DNA from: Planctomycetales bacterium
GTDB lineage: Bacteria; Planctomycetota; Planctomycetia; Isosphaerales; Isosphaeraceae
Length of the DNA stretch: 64,000 bases
Assembly: GCA_027449865.1 (NCBI GenBank)
Contig: DAIDKV010000046.1
Span: 24,126 to 88,125, forward strand
Direction of reading: 5' to 3'
The notes below the pieces were generated by a model. That model did not search any database, was not told the DNA's origin, and worked only from the letters and a program-made list of their open reading frames with translations. The position numbers and the translations under genes are program-made. Each line of letters opens with the position of its first letter. Within the stretch, counting starts at the first letter, position 1. Below, piece after piece: positions 9,659-16,964 of the stretch.

Positions 9659-9874
9659 TCAGACGGAGGAACTGACTGGAGTCGCGAGACCAACCGGGGG
9701 GCTGCACAGTGCGCTGGCCACGTTCCGATCCTGGAGTTCCTGACGAATGATCGGGATCGAGCCGGGTGCCTCGATCCCAACACGCACGTGATTTCCACGG
9801 ATGCCGACGATCGTGATCTTGATGTTGCCGTCGACGACGATGGACTCGTTGAGCTTTCGGCTGAGGACTAACAT
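9659..9874 (-). CDS. csrA: Carbon storage regulator CsrA
   Basis: Small dimeric RNA-binding protein that represses or activates translation by binding GGA motifs in leaders. The 71 residues contain the complete family core: MLVLSRKLNES, then IKITIVGIRGNHVRVGIEAP, then the helix start IIRQEL. The basic residues of strands 1 and 5 that bind RNA are present (Arg6 and the Arg of HVRVGIEAP). The tail after about residue 52 (NVASALCSPPVG...) is longer than in Escherichia coli CsrA (61 residues) and not conserved. An AAAGGAA site precedes the ATG. It follows the BON gene by 51 bases on the same strand. Confidence 0.95.
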   Translation of the reverse strand: MLVLSRKLNESIVVDGNIKITIVGIRGNHVRVGIEAPGSIPIIRQELQDRNVASALCSPPVGLATPVSSSV

Positions 9875-9925
9875 CGGGTGAATTCCTTTCGGGCTCGTGG
9901 TGTCAGGTTCGCGGCCTCACCAGGG

Positions 9926-10219
9926 TCAAGGTGTCGTGGACCGGGAGAGGCATAGGACGTCGATCCGGTTGATGACCTGCCGGACGCCTTCGACGCCGCC
10001 GGCGATCTCCTGTGCGATCTGCTTGAGGAAGTAAGATGGCACCCGACCCAGCAAATGAACCTCGTCGTCCTGAGCCAGACACGAGACGTCCCTGAGCGCG
10101 AGATACCCACTCCTCCAGAACCGATCCTCGATCACCTCCTGAATCCTGGCCTGCGGCGGCCGAACCCAGGAGCGGTGGACACGGGCTCGCTCCAGTTCTT
10201 TGACCGGGGTCATCTCCAT
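9926..10219 (-). CDS. BON-domain protein
   Basis: Protein of 97 residues with one BON domain (about residues 25-92): an initial amphipathic helix, VHLLGRVPS as the central strand-turn, and a closing GVEGVRQVINRIDVL in which the GV..V.N pattern is the BON hallmark. BON domains bind phospholipids or envelope components and are common in stress-induced proteins. No signal peptide is evident, so it would be cytoplasmic unless exported in complex. It lies upstream of csrA and downstream of RNA element 1 (10352-10432), whose promoter could drive BON-csrA by read-through. Confidence 0.8.
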   Translation of the reverse strand: MEMTPVKELERARVHRSWVRPPQARIQEVIEDRFWRSGYLALRDVSCLAQDDEVHLLGRVPSYFLKQIAQEIAGGVEGVRQVINRIDVLCLSRSTTP

Positions 10220-10351
10220 GGTGCCGTCTGTTCCTTACAGGCCGGCGTCCCTTTTGGGCTTCGCCGGGATTTCGGCATCCATAACCGCCGAGCCGGACCC
10301 GATGGTTTCGGGCCGCGGTCGTCCAAGCTTTGGACGATGGGCTAGGCGCAC

Positions 10352-10432
10352 AAAAAAACCCCGTCCTTGTCGGAATACGACAAGGCGGGGCCACCTTAGC
10401 CACCCTGCGGGCCCATCGCGAGCCAGCATGAT
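10352..10432 (-). ncRNA. Repeated small RNA / attenuator, element 1
   Basis: Predicted transcript of about 81 nt read leftwards. It carries GGCTAAGGTGGCCCCGCC and ends in a hairpin (10359-10390; arms CCTTGTCG/CGACAAGG plus CCCCG/CGGGG) followed by seven U (10358-10352). The same plan recurs at 16275 and 16737: promoter, about 45 bases, GGCTA, three bases, then RGCCCCGC opening the terminator. The 5' GGC can pair with the GCC at the base of the terminator, a possible antiterminator. The BON start is 132 bases downstream, so this may be a leader attenuator or a stand-alone small RNA. Confidence 0.7.
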
Positions 10433-10438
10433 CATGGG

Positions 10439-10467
10439 AGAGTAGCCGGTAGCCGTCGGTTGGTCAA
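10439..10467 (-). promoter_or_regulatory. Sigma70-type promoter of RNA element 1
   Basis: TTGACC (10467-10462) and TACTCT (10444-10439) on the minus strand with exactly 17 bases between them. Predicted start of transcription near 10432. Read-through would continue into BON and csrA. Confidence 0.65.
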
Positions 10468-10625
10468 TCCCAGATTACTCGATTTGTCCCCTACAGGCCG
10501 AGTCGCAAACGCTCCGATCCCGCAACTTCGAGAACTGGGGGCTTCACGCTCGCTGTGGTCGTAGCTAGGATAACTCCTAAACGTTGGGACGCGCTCATGA
10601 AGGGCAGCCCCCGACCGGGTTCAGG

Positions 10626-10673
10626 AAGCCCATGCTCCGCTACTCCACGGGCGGCGTGTGGGCTTTTGTTTTT
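10626..10673 (+). terminator. Terminator-like hairpin in the leader of the globin-kinase/ANTAR operon
   Basis: AAGCCCA (10626-10632) pairs with TGGGCTT (10659-10665); an inner CCGC/GCGG pairing is possible, and TTTTGTTTTT follows (10664-10673). It ends 31 bases before the ATG at 10705. A further small hairpin TAGGATAACTCCTA lies at 10566-10579. Because the operon encodes an ANTAR protein, an antitermination leader is a reasonable inference, but the classic paired hexaloops with A1 and G4 were not clearly found. Confidence 0.5.
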
Positions 10674-10704
10674 AGGTACCTTCGAGGGGGAAGGACAACG
10701 GACC

Positions 10705-11892
10705 ATGAATCCGGGCACGCTATTCGATCGCTATCGCGAACTCCAATTGTACGTCGGATGGGTGCCTTCCGACGCCGACCGGCTCACTGCGGCCGCTCCG
10801 CTCCTGGAGCCCTATATCGACCGGTTGGTCGACGACTTCTACGCCGAAGTTGAGCATCATTCGGGAACGCGGAAAGTTATCACCGGTGGACATGCACAAA
10901 TCAATCGCCTCAAGCTCACTCTGGGCAAGTGGCTTCGAGAACTTTTTTCGGGAGCCTATGACGCGAAGTATGTCGAGCGTCGATGGCGGGTCGGCTCCCG
11001 CCATGTCGAGATCGGCCTGGATCAGGTCTTTACCAACGTCGCGCTCTCGCGGATTCGAGGTGGCCTTGTTCGCGGCATTCAGGAGAGCTGGCAAGGCAGC
11101 GAGGAGGAACGGAACGAGACAATCCGAGCCCTCAACAAACTTCTTGACCTCGATCTTGCCATCATTGAAGATGCTTATCAGGCTGAATATTCCGCGCGAC
11201 TCCAGCGAACCGAGCGACTGGCAACAATCGGACAATGCGCAGGCGGCATTGCCCACGAGTTGCGCAATCCCCTGAATGTTGTTAAGACCTCCGTGTATTA
11301 CCTACTCAATGCCCGGAGTCCAACCGAGGAGAAAAAGGCGGAGCACCTGCGGCGAATCGAACGAAACGTCGAACTGGCTGATGGAGTTATCACTTCACTC
11401 TCAAACTTCGCCCGGATGCCGGTTCCCGAGCTGCGGCCAATTCGGATCGAGGTGCTCCTCCGCGAGGTTCTGGAGTTGAATCCAGTCGGAGAGGCAATCG
11501 AACTCGAACTCGACTGTCCCGATGGGTTACCTCCGGCTCTCGGAGACTCTGACCAGCTCCGGATCGTACTGGGAAATCTCGTCCGAAATGCCCGAGAAGC
11601 CATGCCCGAGGGTGGCCGGCTCGCCATCTCCGCCCGTGCCCCCGGAGAGTACGTGGAGCTGAGCGTGGCCGATACCGGCACCGGCATCGCACACGACGAC
11701 CTCATCCGGATCATGGAGCCTCTCTATTCGACCAAGGCCCGAGGACTCGGACTTGGCCTTGCCATCGCCCGATCGATCGTCGAGAAGAACCATGGTATGA
11801 TCGAGGTTGCGAGTGAACCGGGTCGCGGGAGCGTCTTCAAGGTACGGATCCTGGCAGCACCCACCGGGACCGAGGAGGACGAAGTGCCATGA
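10705..11892 (+). CDS. Globin-coupled sensor histidine kinase
   Basis: Soluble histidine kinase of 395 residues. Residues about 1-165 form a protoglobin/globin-coupled sensor domain; His100 in the context RVGSRHVEIGL is the expected proximal haem ligand, suggesting O2, NO or CO sensing. The phosphoacceptor is His184 in GIAHELRNPL, followed by the ATPase domain (N box NLVRNAREAMPEG, G1 DTGTGI, G2 GLGLGLAIAR). The ATG at 10705 has AAGGA about 9 bases upstream; a longer frame from 10555 would run through the leader hairpin and is less likely. First of four genes that overlap by four bases each. Confidence 0.92.
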   Translation: MNPGTLFDRYRELQLYVGWVPSDADRLTAAAPLLEPYIDRLVDDFYAEVEHHSGTRKVITGGHAQINRLKLTLGKWLRELFSGAYDAKYVERRWRVGSRHVEIGLDQVFTNVALSRIRGGLVRGIQESWQGSEEERNETIRALNKLLDLDLAIIEDAYQAEYSARLQRTERLATIGQCAGGIAHELRNPLNVVKTSVYYLLNARSPTEEKKAEHLRRIERNVELADGVITSLSNFARMPVPELRPIRIEVLLREVLELNPVGEAIELELDCPDGLPPALGDSDQLRIVLGNLVRNAREAMPEGGRLAISARAPGEYVELSVADTGTGIAHDDLIRIMEPLYSTKARGLGLGLAIARSIVEKNHGMIEVASEPGRGSVFKVRILAAPTGTEEDEVP

Positions 11893-12650
11893 ATCAGCAG
11901 ACGCCCCGCATCCTCGTCGTCGACGACGACGCGGACATCTGCCGGAACCTCTGCGACATCCTTGCCGACCTTGGCTACGAGGTCGACTCGGCTCCAGACG
12001 GTCCTTCCGCCCTGGTCCTGATCGACCAGAAACCCTACGATGTCGCCTTGCTCGACTACAAGATGCCAGGCATGGATGGCCTTACTCTCTACCGCGAGAT
12101 CAAGCGACGAAGGGCCGACACCGTCTCACTCCTCGTGACCGCTTTCGCCAGCCGAGAGACGGCCGATGAAGCTCTCACCGCAGGAGCCTGGAAAGTCCTG
12201 TCCAAGCCGGTTGACTTCGGCAAATTGCTCGGGCTCGTCGAGGAGGCCGTCTGTCAACCTCTGGTCCTCGTCATCGACGATGACCATGACCTCTGCCGAT
12301 CGCTCTGGGACCTCTTCCGCGACCGAGGATATCGCGTCGCCCTGGCACACGACAGTCGCGAGGCCTCTGTGCAACTCCGAGGTCAGCGCTACAGGGTCAT
12401 CCTGATCGATCTTCGGCTTCCCGACAGCGACGGAAGCGAAGTCTTCCGAATGGTTCGTACCGGCGATCCCAGCGCCCGGACAATTGTCATCACCGGCCAC
12501 CGCTCCGAGATGGACCCAATCCTGGACGGACTCATCGCCGAGGGGGTTGACGCTGTCTGCTTCAAACCTTTCAACATCCCCGTGCTTCTCGATAAACTGG
12601 ATGAACTGGCCGGCATCCCTGATGCATCGGCCGAGGATACCTCGGCGTGA
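11889..12650 (+). CDS. Response regulator with two receiver domains
   Basis: The 253 residues consist of two tandem CheY-like receivers and no output domain. Receiver 1 spans about 5-122 with phospho-acceptor Asp56 (ALLDYKMP), acidic pocket VDDD and Lys in SKP. Receiver 2 spans about 125-242 with Asp174 (ILIDLRLP), IDDDH and FKP. A stand-alone double receiver would act in a phosphorelay or as a sink between the two kinases flanking it. Starts with ATGA overlapping the globin kinase stop. Confidence 0.92.
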   Translation: MNQQTPRILVVDDDADICRNLCDILADLGYEVDSAPDGPSALVLIDQKPYDVALLDYKMPGMDGLTLYREIKRRRADTVSLLVTAFASRETADEALTAGAWKVLSKPVDFGKLLGLVEEAVCQPLVLVIDDDHDLCRSLWDLFRDRGYRVALAHDSREASVQLRGQRYRVILIDLRLPDSDGSEVFRMVRTGDPSARTIVITGHRSEMDPILDGLIAEGVDAVCFKPFNIPVLLDKLDELAGIPDASAEDTSA

Positions 12651-13750
12651 GCAGGATCATGGACGACCCAACGCTCGACATCCTGGTGATCGAGGACGAC
12701 CCCGACGCCCGAGAAAACCTGCGCGATCTGCTCGAAATGGACGGGCAACGGGTTGAGGTTGCCGGGTCGGCGGCCGAGGCGATGGCCAGCGAGCACCTCC
12801 CGCAGTTCGCCGCGATCATCCTCGATCGACGCCTTCCTGACGCCACTGCCGAGCGATTGATGCCTCGACTCAAGGCCGCGGCCCCAGATGCGGCTGTGAT
12901 CGTGGTGACAGGCTACTCCGACTTGCAGGGAGTCATCGCGGCGCTCCGACAAGGGGCCGAGGATTATTTAATCAAGCCACTGAATCACGACCTGCTTCGC
13001 GCGAGCCTGGCTCGTATCTCCGAGAGACGCCGACTCGCCCATTCGCTGGAGGAAGCCAGGGAACGGGCCGTTCAGTCGGAGCGACTGGCCGCGATCGGCG
13101 AGATGGTCGCCGGCCTCGCTCACGAGAGTCGTAATGCACTACAGCGCAGTCAGGCTTGCCTCGAAATGCTCTCGCTCACCGTTCGGGATCGCCCCGAGGC
13201 GATCGACCTGATCGCTCGGATTCAAAATGCCCAGGACGACCTTCACACGCTCTACGAGGATGTCCGTGGATATGCCTCGCCGATCAAGCTCGATTGTGAC
13301 CGCTGTGACCTCTCTCTCGTCTGGCGCGAGGCGTGGGAAAATCTCTCCTCAGCTCGAATCGGAAAGGAGGCCACGCTCGTCGAGCACATCGAAGGTGTGA
13401 ACTTGCATTGTGTCGCAGACCTCTTTCGCATGGGCCAGGTCTTCCGTAACCTCCTTGACAACTCCCTGGCAGCAGGATTCCCACCGATTGTCGTCGAGGT
13501 CGTGGCCGAATCAACGACAATGGAGGGACGGCCGGCCCTCCGACTCCGTTTCCGCGACAACGGGCCAGGAATCCCTCCCGAACGTCGCAGCCAACTCTTC
13601 GACCCATTCTTTACGACCAAGGCACGTGGAACCGGACTGGGACTCGCCATCGCCCGGAGGATTGTCGAGGCCCATGGAGGCCGTATCGAGGTCGGCGAAA
13701 ACGGTCCAGGTGCCACGTTCTTCATCACCCTTCCGAGAGGACTACCATGA
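12647..13750 (+). CDS. Receiver-histidine kinase hybrid
   Basis: The 367 residues carry an N-terminal receiver (about 10-128; phospho-acceptor Asp60 in IILDRRLPD, Lys in IKP) followed by a dimerisation/phosphotransfer helix with His159 (GLAHESRNALQ) and an HATPase domain with N box NLLDNSLAAG, DNGPGIP and GTGLGLAIAR. The H-box ESRN is unusual; ELRN is commoner. No transmembrane segment is seen. Starts with GTG in a GTGA overlap with the previous stop. Likely the second kinase of the relay, gated by its own receiver. Confidence 0.9.
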   Translation: MSRIMDDPTLDILVIEDDPDARENLRDLLEMDGQRVEVAGSAAEAMASEHLPQFAAIILDRRLPDATAERLMPRLKAAAPDAAVIVVTGYSDLQGVIAALRQGAEDYLIKPLNHDLLRASLARISERRRLAHSLEEARERAVQSERLAAIGEMVAGLAHESRNALQRSQACLEMLSLTVRDRPEAIDLIARIQNAQDDLHTLYEDVRGYASPIKLDCDRCDLSLVWREAWENLSSARIGKEATLVEHIEGVNLHCVADLFRMGQVFRNLLDNSLAAGFPPIVVEVVAESTTMEGRPALRLRFRDNGPGIPPERRSQLFDPFFTTKARGTGLGLAIARRIVEAHGGRIEVGENGPGATFFITLPRGLP

Positions 13751-14346
13751 GCCGACCGCTGAAGATCGTCGTCGCCGACGACGAACTGGACATGCGAGAT
13801 TACTTCCAGAAAATCCTACCACTGCTCGGTCATCAGGTCATCGGCGCTGCTCGGACCGGGCTGGAACTCGTCGAGATTTGTGCCCAGGCTCATCCCGACC
13901 TGGTCATCACCGACATCAAGATGCCGGACATGGACGGTATCGACGCCGCCTCGCGATTGTATCGGCAGAGCCCGGTTCCCGTGATCCTGGTCTCTGCCTA
14001 CCACGACCCGGAATTCATCCGGCGAGCTGAGGCGGATCACGTCATGGCCTACCTTGTCAAGCCGATCAAGCAGTCTGACCTGATTCCGGCAATTCGCCTG
14101 GCCATGCACCGATTCGAACAATTCGAAGCGCTCCGCAGGGAAGCCACGAATCTCAAGCAAGCCCTGGAGGACCGCAAGATCATTGAGAAAGCCAAGGGAA
14201 TTCTGATGAAAAAGGCAAGCCTCGATGAGCCTTCCGCCTTCCGCCGGCTTCAGAAACTGGCCAGCGACAAGAACCGAAAGCTCATCGAAATTGCCCAGAT
14301 GATCCTCACCGCCGAGGAGGCACTGGGTACCGACGGACAGGCTTGA
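13747..14346 (+). CDS. Receiver-ANTAR transcription antiterminator
   Basis: The 199 residues have a receiver (about 5-122, Asp56 in VITDIKMP, Lys in VKP), a coiled linker (LRREATNLKQALEDRK) and an ANTAR domain (about 138-190; AKGILMKK...DEPSAFRRLQKLA...LIEIAQMIL). When phosphorylated, ANTAR regulators of the EutV/AmiR type dimerise and bind paired RNA hairpins to stop premature termination. It is the probable output of the four-gene cascade; targets are not known, although terminator-bearing leaders occur in front of this operon and nearby. ATGA overlap with the previous gene. Confidence 0.93.
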   Translation: MSRPLKIVVADDELDMRDYFQKILPLLGHQVIGAARTGLELVEICAQAHPDLVITDIKMPDMDGIDAASRLYRQSPVPVILVSAYHDPEFIRRAEADHVMAYLVKPIKQSDLIPAIRLAMHRFEQFEALRREATNLKQALEDRKIIEKAKGILMKKASLDEPSAFRRLQKLASDKNRKLIEIAQMILTAEEALGTDGQA

Positions 14347-14392
14347 GTCTGACCCGCCGGTACCCCAGGCACCTGCGTGGTGAGCCGCATCC

Positions 14393-15337
14393 TTAGTGAC
14401 CCGCTGCTACCGGCTCGGTGGCTTCTGACGACCGGTGCCTGGTCACAGTAGACCCAGCCTTGATCGCGAGCACCGGGCAGGCCGACCGGGTTACGACGCG
14501 TTCGGTCACGCTCCCCATGAGAAGCCGGCTGAGCCCGGTCCTGCCGTGCGTTCCCATCACGATCAGGCCACCATCGATTTCCACCGCCGCCTGGAGGATC
14601 TCCTCCGAGGCGTCTCCCTGTGCAAGGCGAGTGGCAACCGGGTATTTCAGATCAGGCCCCTCGATCATCCGCCGCTCTTGCTCGAGTGCCTCGCGGTAGA
14701 CGGCCGGGTCGACGGCCACAGTCATGTCGCTTGCGTACACGCCATACGGAATCACGTGCATCAGTACGAGCCGGGCACCGAGGTCGCGTGCCATCGATCG
14801 GGCGACGCCGAGGGAATGCTCGCTCCCCGGAGAGAAATCAGTCGGATGCAGGATTGTCCGGATCTCCTCAAGCTTCCTCGGCACCTCCGGTCGATGATAG
14901 GCCAGCACAGGGCACCGGGCGCGCCGGACGATTGTCGTCGCCACGCTCCCGGCCAGAAGCCAGCTCAGACCCGTCCGGCCATGGGTGCCAACAACCAGGA
15001 GGTCGGGATTCAACCGCTCAGCCATCCGCAGGAGTTGAGCGGCCGGCTCGCCCTCGCGGATATGGTACTCGACCTCAACCGGGATCTCGGGGGCGTACTC
15101 TTCTCGGAGTCGCCGGCAGATGATCTCGTCTCGGCAGCCGTCCCCCTTGGCGTCGTAGAACTCAACGACGACCTGACCGTACGGGACCGGCTCCTCCGGC
15201 ACCCAGTGCGGCTCGATGACATGGACGACGTGGATCGTCGTCTGACCCGGTACCGCGAGGGAACAGGCGGCCCGGAAGGCATCCCGGGAGCCCTCGGAGA
15301 AGTCGGCACCGAAAAGGATGGTATGGAAAGCTTTCAT
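14393..15337 (-). CDS. Tandem universal stress protein (two Usp domains)
   Basis: The 314 residues contain two complete Usp domains (about 1-150 and 158-300). Both keep the ATP-loop pattern: VGTHGRTGLSWLLAGS in the first and MGTHGRTGLSRLLMGS in the second, each followed by ARCPVLA or SACPVLA. ATP binding is therefore likely, unlike the Usp regions of the permease at 455. It lies 134 bases downstream of hsp20 on the same strand and may share its transcript. Such proteins rise under energy or redox stress. Confidence 0.93.
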   Translation of the reverse strand: MKAFHTILFGADFSEGSRDAFRAACSLAVPGQTTIHVVHVIEPHWVPEEPVPYGQVVVEFYDAKGDGCRDEIICRRLREEYAPEIPVEVEYHIREGEPAAQLLRMAERLNPDLLVVGTHGRTGLSWLLAGSVATTIVRRARCPVLAYHRPEVPRKLEEIRTILHPTDFSPGSEHSLGVARSMARDLGARLVLMHVIPYGVYASDMTVAVDPAVYREALEQERRMIEGPDLKYPVATRLAQGDASEEILQAAVEIDGGLIVMGTHGRTGLSRLLMGSVTERVVTRSACPVLAIKAGSTVTRHRSSEATEPVAAGH

Positions 15338-15471
15338 GGCGATTCTCCCGTTCTTTGGGACCCGATCGGCCCCAGACTTCCCACGGATGCCGTCCCCGGG
15401 GCGGCCGTCCCCGGTTCCATCGACCGCCCCGGTTCGCTCGAATCACCCGCCCCGCGGTCGTCGCGGCCCGA

Positions 15472-16062
15472 TCACGAGGCTTCACGAACCTCGAGACGAC
15501 GGGCTTCCGCCTCGGGAGGGATCTTCTTCGGCATGACGATCTCGAGCACTCCCTTGCGTAGCTCGGCCGTGGCCCCGCCTGTGTCGATCCCCTCCGGAAG
15601 CGGGATCAGGCGGTAGAAGGCGCCGTAGCGGCATTCGCCGTAGTAACGCCCCTCCTTCTCCTGGTGCTGCTCCTGCTTGCGCTCGCCCTGAAGCGTGAGA
15701 TGGCCCTTGCTCACCTCGACCTTAACGTCTTCAGGGGTCATCCCCGGCAACTCGACGCGGACCACGAACCGGCCCTCTCGCTCGAATGCCTCGATTCGGG
15801 GCAACCACTCGGCGGAGACGGCCCGGCCCGGCAGCCCGGGCCGTTCGTGGCCCCGAGCGAGAAGCCGCGGCCAGGGCCAGCCGGCTTCGAGCCCGAACTC
15901 CTCGAAAAATCGATCCATCTCCTCGGCGAGTCGTCCCATGAAGGTGAAGGGCGTCACAGGGGTCTTACTCCTCGCGGCCGACCCCGCGGACGTCTTCATC
16001 TCAGTCCCCTGTTCCGCGCCATCCGGAGTCTTTGTCCGGGGGGCTTCCTTGACTGCGCTCAT
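15472..16062 (-). CDS. Hsp20/alpha-crystallin small heat-shock protein
   Basis: ATP-independent holdase that keeps unfolding proteins soluble. The 196 residues have an Ala/Lys/Thr-rich N-terminal arm, a central segment with MDRFFEEF, and an alpha-crystallin domain (about 85-185) with VRVELPGMTPEDVKVEV, LTLQGERK and the closing GVLEIVMPK. The ATG at 16062 is preferred because GAGAGGAG lies 6 bases upstream; another ATG two codons earlier directly abuts that site. RNA element 2 and its promoter lie about 210-325 bases upstream on the same strand. The double Usp gene follows. Confidence 0.93.
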   Translation of the reverse strand: MSAVKEAPRTKTPDGAEQGTEMKTSAGSAARSKTPVTPFTFMGRLAEEMDRFFEEFGLEAGWPWPRLLARGHERPGLPGRAVSAEWLPRIEAFEREGRFVVRVELPGMTPEDVKVEVSKGHLTLQGERKQEQHQEKEGRYYGECRYGAFYRLIPLPEGIDTGGATAELRKGVLEIVMPKKIPPEAEARRLEVREAS

Positions 16063-16274
16063 GGCCATCTCCTCTCGCGATCGGAGGAACCAACCCGGCG
16101 GGTCGCACAGCCTCATACAGCCGCGCCGCCGCGGGCGGGACGCCATCCGAGGCGCCAGAAACCGGCCAGGACGATCCCGGGCCGATCGATCCCCCTCCAT
16201 TCGAGGATCTTTGATCGCCCCACGTCTCGCGGCGGTGGGCGACCCCTACGACTCACCTAACGCCGACCGGAAAC

Positions 16275-16352
16275 AAAAAACCCCGCCAGTGCGTCTCGCA
16301 CCGCGGGGCTGCCCTAGCCGGTCGCCTTGATCGCCAGTCATGATCGATCAAC
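16275..16352 (-). ncRNA. Repeated small RNA / attenuator, element 2
   Basis: Predicted leftward transcript of about 78 nt. It contains GGCTAGGGCAGCCCCGC, in which GGCT can pair with AGCC, and then a terminator hairpin (16281-16308; GTGCG/CGCAC within CCCCGC/GCGGGG) and six U (16280-16275). Same order and spacing as elements 1 and 3. Downstream on the same strand lies hsp20, 212 bases away. As a leader it could make hsp20 transcription depend on antitermination; otherwise it is a discrete small RNA. Confidence 0.72.
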
Positions 16353-16358
16353 GACTTC

Positions 16359-16387
16359 ACTGTACCGCGCGGAGACCCAAGATTCAA
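16359..16387 (-). promoter_or_regulatory. Sigma70-type promoter of RNA element 2
   Basis: TTGAAT (16387-16382) and TACAGT (16364-16359) on the minus strand, 17-base spacer. Predicted transcription start near 16352. The bases after the -10 (GAAG) match element 3. Confidence 0.65.
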
Positions 16388-16426
16388 GACATCTCCTGAT
16401 TCTTAGCAGATCTTATAGATCTGGAT

Positions 16427-16687
16427 TCACCTTCGTGTGGCAGCGCCGCGGCCGACGAACTCGTGGACATCCTCGATCGCATGGCGAATCTGCTCACGTC
16501 TCCAGTCGCTTGGGGCGCTGTCGAGCGTCCGGGCAAGCCGCTCGGCGAGATGAAGCGCGGCGTGCTCGGCCGAGTCACCCTCGCCATTGACCTCGGGAAA
16601 ATTGCGGTGATGTACAGTCGTCAATGCCACAGCATGAATCGCGTGCTCTGCCGGCGTGACGATGACCTGCTCGATTCCGCCAGACAT
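16427..16687 (-). CDS. Hypothetical 86-residue protein of the stress island
   Basis: Small acidic-to-neutral soluble protein with no signal peptide or membrane segment. It has a short beta-like N-terminus ([21 protein letters not shown]), a central [22 protein letters not shown] and a C-terminal helical part ([17 protein letters not shown]). No family name was recognised. The ATG follows a near-perfect Shine-Dalgarno sequence (AAGGAGGT, 5 bases upstream), so it is clearly translated. RNA element 3 lies only 49 bases upstream. Its position between hsp20 and catalase suggests a stress role (inference). Confidence 0.75.
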   Translation of the reverse strand: MSGGIEQVIVTPAEHAIHAVALTTVHHRNFPEVNGEGDSAEHAALHLAERLARTLDSAPSDWRREQIRHAIEDVHEFVGRGAATRR

Positions 16688-16736
16688 GACCTACCTCCTT
16701 ACCTCGGCAACAGGCTCCAGCACCGTCCAGGCGCGG

Positions 16737-16818
16737 AAAAAAACCCCGACCACGCGAGATTCGCACGGCGGGGCTGTCATAGCCGGAGGGGGATCGCCCG
16801 TCGCGAGCGATTCCACAC
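16737..16818 (-). ncRNA. Repeated small RNA / attenuator, element 3
   Basis: Predicted leftward transcript of about 82 nt. GGCTATGACAGCCCCGCC is followed by a terminator hairpin (16744-16773; GCGA/TCGC within CCCCG/CGGGG) and seven U (16743-16737). GGCT can pair with AGCC as an alternative to the terminator. It shares GGCGATC upstream of GGCTA with element 2. The 86-residue gene begins 49 bases further down, the closest spacing of the three. Confidence 0.72.
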
Positions 16819-16824
16819 CTCTTC

Positions 16825-16853
16825 ATCATACCGCAGACGCCGCAGACAACAAG
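16825..16853 (-). promoter_or_regulatory. Sigma70-type promoter of RNA element 3
   Basis: TATGAT (16830-16825) with TTGTTG (16852-16847; 16-base spacer) or CTTGTT (16853-16848; 17-base spacer) on the minus strand. Predicted start near 16818. It is back-to-back with the catalase leader. Confidence 0.6.
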
Positions 16854-16964
16854 TCATCTCCCAGACCAGCCTCTGGTGACCACCAACTTGGCTCGCGGTT
16901 TGCTCGCCCCTTCTCCCGCAGCAACCGTCTGACCCAAAACGACCGCACAACGAGGGTATGTGAG

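Noticed and set aside
10352..16818. Idea that the three RNA elements are direct ANTAR targets
   Set aside because: The hairpin loops seen (five or fewer bases) do not match paired hexaloops with A at 1 and G at 4. The idea is kept only as an open link to the nearby ANTAR gene.
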